Positions 1 to 12,776 of a stretch of DNA of 64,000 nucleotides are shown piece after piece (position 1 is the first letter of the stretch; each line of letters begins with the position of its first letter). The DNA is taken from the NCBI RefSeq assembly GCF_050908995.1, contig NC_135126.1:5022001-5086000 (forward strand). The letters run 5' to 3'. This DNA comes from Andrena cerasifolii. Its lineage: Eukaryota > Arthropoda > Insecta > Hymenoptera > Andrenidae. The translations under genes were made by a program, and so were the position numbers. A model generated the notes under the pieces. That model saw only the letters and a program-made list of their open reading frames with translations. It made no database searches and had not been told where the DNA came from.

Positions 1-2
1 AA

Positions 3-241
3 TAGGGTAGATGTACCGTTTGTGGCCATTGCACTGTTTATGGTCATGTGCTTAATTATCTTATTTTTAAATTGCTATCATTATTATGTGGAGAATTTCA
101 CATCATAAATATTTTGTTTAGTATACCACCAGAAATATAAGGTTACATTTATTGCTTACACGGAAAAATATTATATTTTTTAAGAAGTGGCCAAAACTGG
201 TACAATATCTTAAAGTGGCCACAAATGGTGTATCCACCCTA
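3..241. mobile_element. TA-flanked MITE, mariner-like
   Basis: The ends are imperfect inverted repeats: AGGGTAGATGTACCGTTTGT at the left pairs with the complement of a right end reading ACAAATGGTGTATCCACCCT. Both ends are bounded by TA. The interior is AT-rich and has no coding potential. TA target duplication and a length of about 240 bp fit a non-autonomous Tc1/mariner element. Family assignment is inference from the ends only. Confidence 0.6.
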
Positions 242-2699
242 CCTACCTAACTTCCGGAAGAATAATAAAATTATCGATGCTACAACTACAGTGAATATTA
301 CCGAGCGGTATCTAACTTGAAATAACAGGTTCGTTGATAAAACGTTCCACTTCCACGGCGACGAAAAGGTTTAACAGGCGAGTTAAAAGCGTGCACTTAT
401 ACTACTGTACAAATAGTAAATAATTAGCAAAAATAAATTAGATACTGATCGACAGCCTCGTGAAATTATTACTTGTAAGAATTTGTTAATGAAAGAATCT
501 TCCGAGAAAATATCATCGTTAAACATTAATTCCTTATTTGTTATTTTATTGCCTTACAACAGTGGGTGATCAAATTATTTGAGCCACAGTACGAAAAGTA
601 TGACTTTCTGTTTGTGTAGAAATAAAATCATCCACGTGACAGATAATGTTGCCTACATTGCTGCCAAGTGTATGTTTACAATTTGCAAAGACGAATACTT
701 AATAAAAAATCGCTTAAAAATACTAAGAATTCAGCGTAACTACAGGCTTACATTAAAAAATTAATTGTTTTAATGTGAAATCGTAAATTTATGCAGGTGG
801 CTCTAATAATCTGATCACTTAGTGTATATTATTACCTATGAACAGAATTATTTCTGTTCATATTTGAACGAATATACAATATATGAATTCAGTTCTATGA
901 ATACCTTATTAAAAACGCGAAAATTGCGATATATTCGAACTCTTTATTCAATCTAATAATTTAGCAATAATGTTCAATGTATATAGCGTAAAGTCGCGTT
1001 GAATAGCATGCCAAATAACGTTAAGCGAACATCATTCTATCCGGAATTAAGGCTCGGCAATGCCTTCGAAGTGTTTCCAAATCACATTACCCTTCTGTTC
1101 ATTAATTTTAAACAGTCGATATCACTGTTTTTAATGCCGAAATAAATTCAAGCAACGATCGTATGAATACGCATCACGTCCGGTTGCCCCCGCAGTTTCA
1201 TAATTGAAAGCCCCCGATCACCCTAGTACATGCACGTTAAAAAGTAGCAAGATCGATGTCGATAGGTCCTTACCTGCTGCCTACGCGTCCCGGTGGCTTT
1301 ACATCGCTGTAACACTGGCAATCTAGCCGCTAGTAGCGTGCGCGCAACCAAGTTCGCCGTCGTCTCCCGTAACCCTGCGTAGAGCATATTGCTCTCGCGT
1401 GCGCAGGGAATGTATTGTTACGGTCGTCAGCTGCTCCTTCGCTTCAAACGAGTACTCTTTCTAGGTGGGGAGACGGATGCTTCGGGGGTTCCAGGGTACC
1501 AGATACATGGAGGGGGGGCCACCATGGCCCACAGAGGGGGAATTCGTTCCCCCATTGTCCGTGGCGCATATGCATGCGATTTCCACCCGACGATTGTCTC
1601 CGTAAATTGGGCGTTCATCGCCTGATCGCCTACGAAACTTCCTAACGTCAGCACCCCTAAACGAGGGAATACTTGTTAACGATGTTAATCTGCTTTCCTC
1701 AAGCCTTAAGCTGCGGGGGTTTAACGCGTGGCAATTCTCCTCCTTTCTTACCGTTTTCAATTGTTTGGAACATCGTACAGTTTATGTGGCATGTGTATTA
1801 TTGATTTGGTAAATGAAGAATACTTTTCACATTGTAATTACTATTTGTTTGTTCGCTTCGTACCCCGAGCCCCGCTGCGTTATCGATGTAACGTAGAAGA
1901 CTTATGAATACGTGAGTCACTGCTGCGACATGTACTCTTGCGGAAGTGAAATTTAGCTTCGTGGAAGCCAAGTTTGTATGTTATTAAACGAGTCGAATTA
2001 AAATGTGGCCACAATGTGCGCAAACGCTTCTAGAGATCTAATTCCCACTAACTATATGTATGAGCAGTTCTCGCATTTGAAGGGAATAAGAAGATGGAAA
2101 AAAGTTTAGGATCCTGTCATGGTCGCATGTATACGAAAGTGTGACGGCAGTACTGCGGAGACAATTGTACTACGCCTCCTAAGATAATTAAAACATTGAA
2201 CTTTTTTATTATAACTTATGGAAATAGTTTATAAAGTATCATTAACGTTACTTAAAAATTATTTCATTCAGTTTTAATCGAATGTGTTTAATTGATATTA
2301 TATTTTCAAATATTTAACGTTCAGCTGTATCGCTAGGATTCATCTTATAAGTACATATAATGTATTTAGGAAAATTCAACCTTATCTACTTTATCTTCAG
2401 CAGCAAAATATTATTAGATACTTAATAGTGATTAGATCAAATTAATTTATAGTCTTTATTTTACAGAATTTCCGAAAGTGTCGGAGATTTACCACTCGAG
2501 TTGCCAACTATGCAGGTATACAGATGGCGCTAGTTGCTTGCACCCCCCAATCTCTGTGTAATTGCAACTATACAAATCGATCCATTTGTTTACGGAGGTC
2601 GTCTGCTATTCCATCGGGTTTTACCAGTGTTTTCGGATCAAATAGTATTATGCTGTAAACCGTGTTTTTTATGTGACTTTAAACGGAACCAGAGCTGCA
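242..2699. other. Upstream region of KIF3A, no gene recognised
   Basis: No protein-coding exon could be supported here. The stretch is AT-rich except for a more GC-rich part at about 1180-1750, which may be a promoter region. At 1273/1274 the minus strand reads a strong donor (GGCAGCAG then GTAAGGAC), which could close a non-coding first exon of a divergent gene lying to the left. The KIF3A promoter and 5' UTR should lie in the last few hundred bases. Confidence 0.4.
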
Positions 2700-5600
2700 A
2701 TGCCGGGGACTGTAGTTAGTATTCTTCTACGTCGTAGAAGCACGTACTATAAGCGAAGGATGTTGTCAAATACGCGTTTGACAGTTCTCGCTGTCAAAAT
2801 TCTGACGTGCTATCGCGATCGTATTATTTTAACTAATGCTTTGAAATTTCAGCTACTCGATAATCTTAACTACGTATCCTTTTGATAATTCTTACAATTA
2901 TATTATTCTTTTAGGACAGTACAACGGAGCTCGGTGAAATAGAAAACGTTAGGGTCGTGGTCCGCGTACGGCCGTTAAATGGAAAAGAATTGGACGGGCA
3001 TTGTAAAAATATAGTACGCGTGGATACTATAAACAGCGAAATAACCGTTGAGAATCCTAATGCTGCGCAAGGAGAACCGCCGAAAGTATACTCCTTCGAT
3101 GCTGTCTTCGACACAGACTCGACGCAGGTCGACGTGTACAATGAAACTGCAAGACCTATCGTGGACAAAGTTCTGCAGGGGTACAATGGAACCATATTCG
3201 CGTACGGACAAACTGGCACTGGTAAAACTTACACCATGTCAGGGGCAAAAACATCCCCGCAGCTTAGAGGTATTATTCCTAACAGCTTCGCCCATATCTT
3301 CGGGCACATAGCTAAGGCTCACGAGAACCAGAAGTGAGTATGCGTAAGGGATGTAAAGGAACGTTACTACTAGGGAATCCAATCCCAGGATCCCAGGATC
3401 CCGGTTGTTTTTTGGATTCCATTTTTATATTTTTCAGTTGTTCGTAAAGTAATTTACGTTTTTAAAAATTCTCGAAATTCTCGGGATTAGTTGTAACTTG
3501 ATATATCAAATCCCGGGAGTTTTAGAATCCAAAAAACAGCCAGGATCCCAGGATTGAATTCCCTAGTTACAGCGCGGAGTTTCTCGCTTAATAGATTTTT
3601 CAAGTAAGTGATGTTTCATTGCAGATTCCTAGTGCGCGCAACTTATTTAGAGATCTATAATGAAGAAGTCAGAGATCTATTAGGCAAAGATCAGAATACG
3701 AGACTAGAGGTGAAGGAGAGACCTGACATCGGAGTGTTCGTAAAAGATCTTAGCGGTTACGTCGTAAATAATGCCGATGATTTAGATCGAATAATGTCTC
3801 TCGGTAATAAGAACCGTAAGTGTCTTGTTCGAAGTTTCCGTACTACGTATCAGCTTGTGGCGATAATATATTTCCAGTAATGCTGTATCGCACGATATTC
3901 TTATGTTTAGGTGTTGTCGGGGCTACGGCGATGAATGTATCGAGTTCTAGATCCCATGCGATATTTACAATTACAGTCGAGTCTAGTCAACTCGGGGAGG
4001 ATGGAGAACAACATGTTAAAATGGGCAAACTGCATTTAGTTGATTTAGCTGTATGCAACTCTTACGATTAATATTTTACGCCTCCCCCCCCCCCGGATCG
4101 TATTTATTACATTACTGTGTTACTGCAGGGCTCGGAGAGACAAAGCAAAACGAAAGCGTCTGGTGTCCGTTTAAGAGAAGCAACGAAAATCAATTTGTCA
4201 CTTTCGACATTGGGTAATGTAATATCCGCTTTGGTAGACGGTCAAAGTTCACACGTGCCTTACAGGAATTCCAAACTGACGAGATTGCTTCAAGACTCTT
4301 TGGGTGGTAACTCGAAGACATTGATGGTATTATATTTCAGCTGTTTTTAAAGGGATACAGACGGTTAAATAGCGTGCTGTAATTGTTTACTTGAATTTAG
4401 TGCGCGAACGCAAGCCCGGCGGACATAAACTACGACGAAACTATAAGCACGCTTCGTTACGCGAATCGCGCGAAAAACATTAAAAACAGAGCGAGAATTA
4501 ATGAAGATCCGAAGGACGCTTTACTTCGTCAGTTTCAAGTGGAGATCGAACAGCTGCGTAAACAGTTGGAGGAAAATGGTACTGAGATTTCCGAGTCTGA
4601 CGAGGACTCGGAAGATTCCGAAGAGACAGGACAAAGTAGGCACGAGAAGAAAGCAAGACGTAGAAGAAGTCAAATATTAACAATGGAAGAACTGGAAGAC
4701 AGAGATACGGATTCCACTGAAAAGATTGATAAGGCTGAGAGGGAGGATAAGAGCCCCGACGATAAAGACGTCATAGAGCTGAAAAGAACTCAGTAAGTAT
4801 TTAACAAATTCATGCGAAAGATAACTATGTACATCGACGGTATATACAAAATATTAAATTCTACAGGAGCGAGAAGGAAGCATTGCGAGAAAAGATGCAA
4901 AATCTGCAAAATAAGATTTTAGTCGGTGGTGAAAATTTATTGGAGAAAGCGGAGGCTCAAGAACAATTATTAGCCGCTGCGGCGATTGAACTCGACCAAC
5001 GTAAAAGTAGAGAAGAGCAATTGAAGAAAGCTATCGAAGCAAAAGAGGCTGAACGTATCGACATAGAAGAGAAGTATTCTTCTTTGCAAGAAGAAGCGGC
5101 AGGGAAAACTAAAAAATTGGCCAGAGTGTATACAATGTTAATGTCTGTTAAGGCAGAATTGTCTGATTTGCAGCAAGAACATCAAAGAGAAATGGAAGGG
5201 CTTTTAGAAGGCGTTAGAGGTATTGGTAGAGAATTACAGCTTCAAGAGTTAATAGTAAACAGTTATATCCCTGTTCAATATCAAGTATGTGTGTTATTTT
5301 ATGGTTACATTAATACAGTATCCGGTCAAAAGAAAGTTTGAAACTGATATTTTGCATGCCCTGCGTACGAAACTTGATACTTGGCTTTAAGGGGACCTTC
5401 CGGTCTAAAAGTCGGTTTTTTTCATTTCATTTTTTGAATGTTCAACCTTTTAGGAATACGTGTTTAAAAGAATTTGTTGAAATTCGTAAAATTCCCGAAG
5501 TTATAGGCATTTGAGTAGCGGCAAATGCATGGGTAACAACCGGCCACTCGGCGCCCACGTAACACTTTAAACGGGTTTTTCTCAAAACGGTGGGACCTGT

Positions 5601-6251
5601 ATTTTCAAAAGTTATTATCCGGTTGTGCCCCACAGGCAGAGGACCTTTCGCTCTTGAGGGGCGCGAGGGGCCTGGCTTGGTGCCTTCAAGAGCGAAGAGC
5701 AACTCGCGGTTGCGGGACAGGCCTGCTTTAAGTATTACGTTGGCATCACTGGTCTACTCTAGGAACCCCTCTAATCTGTGGGATATAAATTTTAAGATAC
5801 AATTCTTTTTAACGGAAGTGTTTACTTCTGTTACTGTTCACAGTTTAAACTTTCTTTTGACCGGTACTGTATGTATTAAACATGTGTGAATAAAATTTAC
5901 CAAATTTTTTTGCAGACAATGGTTGAAAGATACGTTCATTGGAATGAAGATATTGGAGAGTGGCAATTAAAGTGTGTGGCATATACTGGTAATAACATGC
6001 GCAAGGCGCAGGCAACACCGCCAGTGGGAAGCAACAAAGACGTATGTATTTAGCAAATTTATTCTAACCGATACTCCGTTTTATAAACAATCACCGTAAT
6101 CATAACATTATAGCAAACTCAGCCGGATATGTCGAACATATACCTTTCTTATAATAATGGAATTGACAATACTTTTGTGCAACCAAAAAAAATAAGAGGT
6201 CGATCTGGAGTTCCAAGGCCAACTACAGCACATAGGCGTACTCCACACTAA
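2700..6251 (+). CDS. KIF3A: Kinesin-II motor subunit, KIF3A (Klp64D) type
   Basis: Exons: 2700-2711 (or 2714), 2915-3333, 3625-3815, 3911-4050, 4129-4326, 4401-4792, 4867-5284, 5916-6041, 6114-6251; about 677 residues, close to the family length near 700. The motor domain has the P-loop GQTGTGKT, switch I SSRSHA and switch II DLAGSE, the last split by the intron after DLA. The neck follows (ALLRQFQVEIEQL), then an acidic patch (ESDEDSEDSEE) with a basic run (KKARRRR), a coiled coil (exon 7), and the conserved tail VHWNEDIGEWQLKCVAYTGN. KIF3A-type motors pair with KIF3B and KAP3 to form heterotrimeric kinesin-II, which drives anterograde transport in cilia and plus-end transport in neurons. 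The acidic then basic order after the neck is KIF3A-like rather than KIF3B-like. The tiny first exon (MPGT) is the least certain part: its donor is either GTAGTT or GTTAGT, both keeping frame. Introns hold two repeat insertions. Confidence 0.93.
3369..3566. mobile_element. Short foldback element in KIF3A intron
   Basis: Arms: CTAGGGAATCCAATCC with short repeats of CCCAGGATC at the left, and GGATTGAATTCCCTAG at the right. The stem continues inward through GGTTGTTTTTTGGATTC and its mirror GAATCCAAAAAACAGCC. It is about 200 bp, non-coding, and lies wholly inside the intron 3334-3624. Superfamily is unclear; no clean target duplication was seen. Confidence 0.6.
5387..5880. repeat. TTAA-GGGG end plus dispersed repeat in KIF3A intron 7
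   Basis: The intron 5285-5915 contains TTAAGGGGACCTTCCGG at 5387, resembling one end of the TTAA elements elsewhere in the window, but no matching right end was found. Its second half (about 5725-5860) is a diverged copy of sequence near 59640-59800 (shared stretches around ATCACTGGTCTA and GTTTAAACTTTCTTTT) and of 58890-58935. It is probably a composite of two repeat insertions. Confidence 0.5.
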
Positions 6252-7561
6252 AAATATATTTAAACTATATGAAATGATAGATATATTTATTTTTCACCGA
6301 GTACCTTTTTTTAGTATTTTTTGCGAAGTATTATTTTTATTTATTTTTTTGTGTATATAATTTGTACGGAGATACCTAGGCTGCATGTGATTTGTATTTG
6401 TTATTATTTAACATCGGGTACATTCGATCCTATTTTGCACATTATATATATATAGAAGTAAAGGGCGTGTAATACAGTATGACAATATCTCAACTAAAGA
6501 ATCGATCTCCCCAAACTACAATTTCAGTGGTGTATAATGATATATAGTTTAGAAATGGAGAAATGAAAAGAAAAATTGTTCAAACTATTTTTTGCTGCTT
6601 GATAATGCTAACTTGCGTCAGAATCGTGTTATACCAATTATAATATGATACAATTTTTAACTAAACTCGATAGAATTGAAATTTACTTCAAACCAGGTAA
6701 TTCTCTTATTACTCATGAAAGTTATATGATAATCGAAGTGAATTGTCATAATAGGTTTTACGTTTCATGGATTTATATTTCTCTGTGACGTCTCTAAAAT
6801 TCGATCGATAATGACTACAAATTCATAGAGATTACATTTTCATATTTAATAGCATGCAATATTAATTACTATTAAATAGAAGTTGGGTCTAAAGACTTTA
6901 GAGAGGAAAATAATGTGCTGTACCTGTGTGATATGAAATAAAATCTTTTGCTCTACATAGGGATAAATTCAATGCATGTAACTGAAAAGAATGAGAGTGC
7001 AATTTTTATCAAATAATTGTTAGCATACTTGTGTCTTTTTACATTGTCGTTCGTGTATACTTTCATAAAGATTAGATTTTTTAGCACGGCGGTGACACTG
7101 AATTTTTTAGTCAAAGTGGTTTAAAATAATCATTCCGGGGAACGAACATAATAATTTAAATCTTAGCAGTTGAGATGTATATTATATATAATCCTTTTAA
7201 TTCGAGTCATCTGAGTTGTGAAGAACAGATCAAAGGAGGAATATTATTATAACAAAACCGTATTTTAAATATATTTCAATTAGTACTTAATGATTTTTAT
7301 CAAATGTATTCTACAGTTTTATCCGTCTGCATTTTAAATTTTACTCAAGCACGTGCATTATATAATTACTGTGATAATAATATGCTTGTATTATTTTTTA
7401 ATTGACTTATCTATTACTTAAAACAATTAAGATAGAAAATATTTATAATTATTATTGTGTGTACGTTACGCTTTTTCACATATGAGTTACGAAATAAAGA
7501 TGAGTAATTATGACGTACATACATGTTTCTTTTCAGACTATCTATGATAGTACTTAACTAA
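6252..7561. other. Convergent 3' region between KIF3A and the carboxypeptidase gene
   Basis: AT-rich, no coding exon seen. Both flanking genes end toward this gap, so it should hold both 3' UTRs. A plus-strand AATAAA lies at 6937-6942, and TTTATT (AATAAA on the minus strand) occurs near 6286. Which signals are used cannot be told from sequence. Confidence 0.5.
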
Positions 7562-10237
7562 TTATTTTCCCGGTTTCGTACGATATTCTTTGATCCATTG
7601 TTTAATGAAAAAGCGATGATATTTTCGTGCTAAGATTACACTATATGGATCGTTAGCATCGCTGCCCCTTAAATCAAGGTGGTGAGCACCTTCTGGAATT
7701 ATTATGGCTACTGCTGACGCAGACAAGTTTCGTATTACTCCACCGCTAGTCCATGGATCCAGCAAACCATTACTAAAACAAAACGTAGAAAGTATATAAA
7801 TCCTTGAATATTTTCAACTACATATTTCAAATATAACACATATTTAAGATCATTTAACAGTACACACCTAAAAATAATATTTGTCGCAGTTGATAACTCT
7901 GTACATCCATATCGTTCGCAAATCAGATTTGGCTGTGGTTTTACCGAAAATTGTTTCACACAGTCTTTGGCATAATCATCGAAATTCCATGGATTAGGTT
8001 CAAACATATCATTTACTCCGTCTGGGCACATTGGCATCACCATTTCCGTGCACGATTGATAAGGCCATCCTGTAGCACCTAATTGCGGCGTTGAATCATT
8101 TAAGGATAAACATTTTGTTTCGCTAGTGTAATTAGTGAATACACTAATTGCTTTATGAATCGCAACTAACAAGTCTGTTCCAGTCAGTGATCCGTTTGTT
8201 AAGTGTTTGCACACAGCCTGAAATAGGATATAGTGCAAAGATAAAAAGAAAAACAACAATATACTATATTTAAGGGGTCATTCTGGTAATCACGCCGCAA
8301 AATTCGGCAACATTCAGGTTTTTTTCTCTCAGCGAATACAATGAATAACAATGTCAAACTTTTTTTCATTTATAAAGCTACTTAGTATGTATACGGAACA
8401 ATTTTTTAAATACACTTTTAATTGTGTTTTTTCAATGTCATCTGGAGTTTTTTTCTGGCGCGATTTTGAACTCCAGATAACATTGAAAAAACACAATTAA
8501 AAGTGTATTTAAAAAATTGTTCCGTATACATTACAAGTAGCTTAATAAATGAAAAAAAGTTTGACATTGTTATTCATTGCATTCACTGAGAGAAAAAAGC
8601 CTGAATGTTGCCGAATTTTGCGGCGTGATTATCAGAATGATCCCTTAACATTCTAATATTAAGAAATGTAATATTCTGGTATAATCCTTTATAAATACTA
8701 AATTAACTTGTTAGAATTTAATACACATACATTAATGGGATAAGCGGGTAACGGTGCCAAAAAGTTAGCTTTATATGGATAGTCCACCATAGCAAGGTTT
8801 GTATAAATGTCTTCCAAGAAAGATTTTAATTGTTTAACGTCAGCCGCATTCTTTAACGGTTGGCATAACTTCCAATTATCAGACAACCATGTTTTCCCTG
8901 TATCTGTTAAAAGAAGTCAATTACACATGTTAAGAAATCTATTGCACTAATCTACAATGCTCCGGAACTTGAGCTAATTAAATATAGATGAATTTATTAC
9001 CAGTTGATGTTACATTGGTAATTACACTCCATGATCTACGAATAAGTTTCGGACAATTTTGATGAGATTTGTTAAAGTCTGATGTAACTATTCGTGCAAA
9101 AGCTTCACACTGTACAATTCCAGTAAATTGGAGTATTGGAGCTGACGCTGCAATTGCTCTGTAATATTAATTTTAGATTAATATTTTTTATTACATATTA
9201 TTTAAGAATTTATGCACATAAGTGTCCTCTCATATATTACTCTATCAACTAACCCCTGTACAATATGTGGGTACTTCATACGCATCCATGCACTAAGCAT
9301 ACCGCCGTACGAACCGCCAATAACTACGACGGGGCTTCGCTTGTTCCCTGGTTTGGATCTTAAATACTGAATAAGATCCACGTAATCTGCTAGAGCTTGT
9401 TCAGATGTTAAGTATCCCAAATGGTGGGAATCCGCGTAAGACTTATTACCATATGGCATAGATTCACCATAATAACGATGCTCAGCAAAAATGATTAATG
9501 CTCCTAATTCTGGTGCTACCTCCCAAATAAATCCCTGTAAAATATACTGGTTAATATAGAATCCAGCAGAAGGATATGTAATAATTACAATTAAAAGGAG
9601 CCAAATTAATTAGATGCGCACTATACATAAACATTCTCTGCATTACAAAAATATACGCTTGTAAAAGACATTTAAAAGCTTAAAAGTATTATCAAGTTTC
9701 ATCCTTACCGTATTTTCAGCAAAAGTTTCAATGCTACCTTCATTTCCGGTATAAAATAGAATAGGTGCATCGTCTTCTTTTTGCCAAGTATTATTTAGAA
9801 GATACCTTAGTTTAAATGTGTCTTGTATTGAGAAACTAAAGTGATCCACCTGTGAAAAAATACATGTTATGTATACTGTCTTTTAAAACTATTTCATTAC
9901 AAATGAAAGAATAATAATAAGTATTAAATGAAGTAGAAGCTGAAGCTTAAGAAGTTGAGATTCGGTATACATGCAAGCTCTAGTATCTCTTAAAATATTA
10001 TTAAAGATTAAGACTTTAAATATTAGAAATTCAACAGTACGAACTGTTGGAAGTACATATGGTACGTACCGGCACATCAATCGTTTCAATCTGATATTTG
10101 TATTTCCCGCTGGGCAATTCGTTGCGACTACGCAATTGCTGTAGGAAATTGCCGTGAAATCTATTTGAAAGAAACTGTTGTAAGGCAGGTTGCCATAATA
10201 CAACAAATATTATAAGCGAAGCGTACTGGAGCTTCAT
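7562..10237 (-). CDS. Pro-X carboxypeptidase-like serine peptidase, family S28 (PRCP-like)
   Basis: Seven minus-strand exons: 10237-10070, 9849-9709, 9534-9254, 9158-9001, 8903-8731, 8217-7868, 7772-7562; phases agree and give 493 residues, normal for the family. The product starts with a hydrophobic signal peptide (about residues 1-20). It then carries the family entry motif VPVDHFSF, the hairpin-strand motif LFYTGNEGS, AEHRYYGES, the nucleophile elbow GGSYGG, and late Asp and His positions in LLDPWTSGG and GAHHLDLR. S28 enzymes cleave a C-terminal residue after proline (PRCP) or dipeptides (DPP7) in lysosomes or secreted fluid; which specificity applies here is not certain. Several Asn-X-Ser/Thr sites fit a secreted or lysosomal glycoprotein. 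The intron between exons 5 and 6 holds a near-perfect 379-bp palindromic element. Confidence 0.92.
8270..8648. mobile_element. TTAA-flanked palindromic MITE in carboxypeptidase intron
   Basis: TTAA at 8270-8273 and 8645-8648 bounds a nearly complete palindrome. The left arm begins GGGGTCATTCTGGTAATCAC and the right arm ends with its mirror, GTGATTATCAGAATGATCCC. The arms (about 185 bp each) remain highly similar up to the centre near 8458. It is non-coding. The TTAA duplication fits piggyBac- or Kolobok-mobilised non-autonomous elements; choice between them is open. High arm similarity suggests recent insertion or arm homogenisation. Confidence 0.88.
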
Positions 10238-10429
10238 CGTGATCCGTTGTCAATGAGATCTGAATAGACTCTGACCACTTCTGATTGTGATAATTAGCAA
10301 TGACCAATAACAGACTTCACAGCGCGTCAGTCTACAGTCTACAGGGTGTACCAGAAAGTTTAAGGAGGAACACCACTGCGACGGGCAGAAAAGTAAGCCG
10401 TTTTTAACAATTTTTTTCAGGAATAATTT

Positions 10430-10965
10430 ACAGTTTTCATATAAAATTTGTATTACCTACCTTTAGTACAATGTCTTAAGAGACTATAAAAAAAAATAGA
10501 AAAGCATGCATAAATTTTAATATATTAATTAATCTTCTAGACCCCCCATGTGCGCTGGTTGAATGTGTAACTATGAAACAGCGGGTTCAAAATAAAATTT
10601 CATTTTTTTTTATAAACTACATGAGTTTCGGTTGCAAGTACCCATTTCTTAAACAAATTATTTTTGTAGAAATGGTGCGCTTTACAAGAAAAGTTTCGAA
10701 AATCCGCGAATAAGATAGACAGTTTTTCGAACGTATTTCAAAAAATTTGTTTTCGATCAAAGAATCCGTACTTGCAACGGAAACTACACTCAGATAGTTT
10801 ATAAAGAAAAAAATGAAATTTGATTTTGGACCTGCTGTTCCATAGATACACATTCCACCAGCGCACGTGAGGGGTCTAGAAGATTAATTAATATACTAAA
10901 GTCTATGCATGCTTTTCTATTTATTTATGTACTAAAGGTAGATAATAAAATTTTTTGCTGCACTT
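10430..10965. mobile_element. AT-rich foldback element upstream of the carboxypeptidase gene
   Basis: The left arm (about 10453-10650, from TACCTACCTTTAGTAC) and the right arm (about 10745-10945, ending GTACTAAAGGTAGATAATA) are inverted copies, judged by eye to be roughly 80% alike. They share GAAAAGCATGCAT, TATTAATTAATCTTCTAGA and GTGCGCTGGT. The outer ends are not clear; CAGGGTGTACCAGAAAG at about 10343 looks like a transposon end but has no mirror on the right. Non-coding. Confidence 0.65.
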
Positions 10966-12776
10966 CCGAAAACCTCCATGCTGCGAATTGGCTGAAATTT
11001 TGGAAACAGTTTCATTTTACATAGAAATAATGTTTGCAAGAAGGATTTTTGGCGACTTGAAATTTTTTTATCATTTAAGTGTCACTTCCTATGTTATCTA
11101 CACTTCGAAGGCGGCTCTAAAGGTTTTTAAAAGGTATCGGGAATGTTGAGACTACAATGTAACACGTGGTTCAATTCGTTGTGGTTGAACCGTTATACAA
11201 ATCTAATCCAGGTCTATAACTTTGGTCATTGTATTTCCTGCCGCCTGGGGGATGTTTTATATTTTATTTTGGCATTCCGACCCAATACAAACCAGAGTTG
11301 TGTAATTTTCATACGCACTGATGTACGCTTCTATTGTTATATTGATATATATTATATAAAAAATTGTAGGGTTTCATTTTATCTAGATGAAGTAATTAAT
11401 AGACACTGACATAAAATCTTTATTACAAAAAATAAATTAATTCACTCTACATACAAAAATACATAACTAATATTAATAATACTCTCTATCCAGTGATGGT
11501 TTTATAATTATACTATCATCAAGGATCGTTATTATCAAAGCATGACAGTGATGACACCGGTAAAATTAATCGTATTTAATGTACAAATACATAATGCATA
11601 AATGTCATGAGTCTTAGTCAACATACAATAGGTTTCCAAAATATATGCTTTAAATCATAACACTGCCTTCAAGGATGTTTTTCAGAATACATATAAGGAT
11701 GCTTGTTAAGAGCTAGTTCTAAAATTGGTATAAAAAGTTTTACGAGATAAAACTAATCGCAGCAGTCTGTAGTTTGACAGTTATTTGTGGGTATATTACA
11801 CGCATATTTAATCTTATAAAATAAATTATAAGATTAGAAAAAATTATGGCTTCTTACTTCATTTACAAAGTGTTTACATGTACTAGTTTGTACAAAACAT
11901 TTTACATGCATGTGCTGAAAAAGTGAATTAAAATCAACCGACGAATTCTTTCACACTCAGTTTTTAAACTTCTGAATTTCAAACTGGCATAAAGTTTTCC
12001 AATCTTCATTTTTAATATGTTGATTTTGTAACTTCACCTTACACATCGAGCGTAATTAAAAAAATTTGATGCATAACACATCTCTCTCTCTAAAAAAACG
12101 TTCACATTTTGTACAATCTTGTATTGTACAGTGTTTAAAAACTGTGAACAATTTCTTAATACTCAAGGTATACTTCGAGATTCTTAGTCGGGAAAGAAAG
12201 TTACATTTATTTTGCTACAGCTATTTAAATCTCCTTAAAGCCTACGAAGACTTCTATTTCATAAGAAAGAAGATATAGTAAAGATCCAGTCTTGCATTAG
12301 AATATTATGTCATAATGTTCAGTGAAAACATGTGACTAAATGTTTCTATCTTATTCAGGAGTACTTGTTTATGCTTTAGACATAGATAATTTATAACATT
12401 CTAAGATAATAATTCATAAGTGTGAAAATGGTTCTTTGATATTTTTACAATTTCGCTTATTTCTCAACTAACGTATAGATTTTATCATTTAATTAGTACC
12501 CTTTAATGATTAACCGGGAAATTGTACTTTCGTATTTGCGTCTAAAATTACATTTGCGTTAGCTGTCTCTTGTTAATAAAGTACAGCAAACAAATGTGAA
12601 TAATCCTATTAATATACATATATCAATTTAACCTATTGGTCCCTAAAATAAAAATCTTCTAATAAAGTGTTGTACAATAAAGTGCTTTAAATTAAAAAAT
12701 ATCTAGCCTCTTCTAACTACGTTTTGCGTTTTAAACTACGAAAGCTATATTGCATACTAAAATATCGATACATACT
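10966..12776. other. Gap between carboxypeptidase 5' end and CEP152 3' end
   Basis: AT-rich and without supported exons. CEP152 is transcribed from the right, so its 3' UTR should occupy the right part. Several TTTATT tracts could be minus-strand AATAAA signals. Short open frames here (for example 11143-11409) show no family resemblance and poor composition. Confidence 0.45.

Noticed and set aside
1522..1625. GCCACCATGG, a perfect translation-start context, beside a GAATTC site, suggesting vector or a small gene
   Set aside because: The open frame is only about 34 codons, no homologue is recognised, and the flanks are ordinary genomic sequence; probably chance in a GC-rich stretch.
2957..3337. 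KIF3A starting at the GTG codon inside the motor exon
   Set aside because: A non-ATG start in the middle of the first conserved strand; the frame continues upstream to the acceptor at 2914 and joins the ATG exon at 2700.
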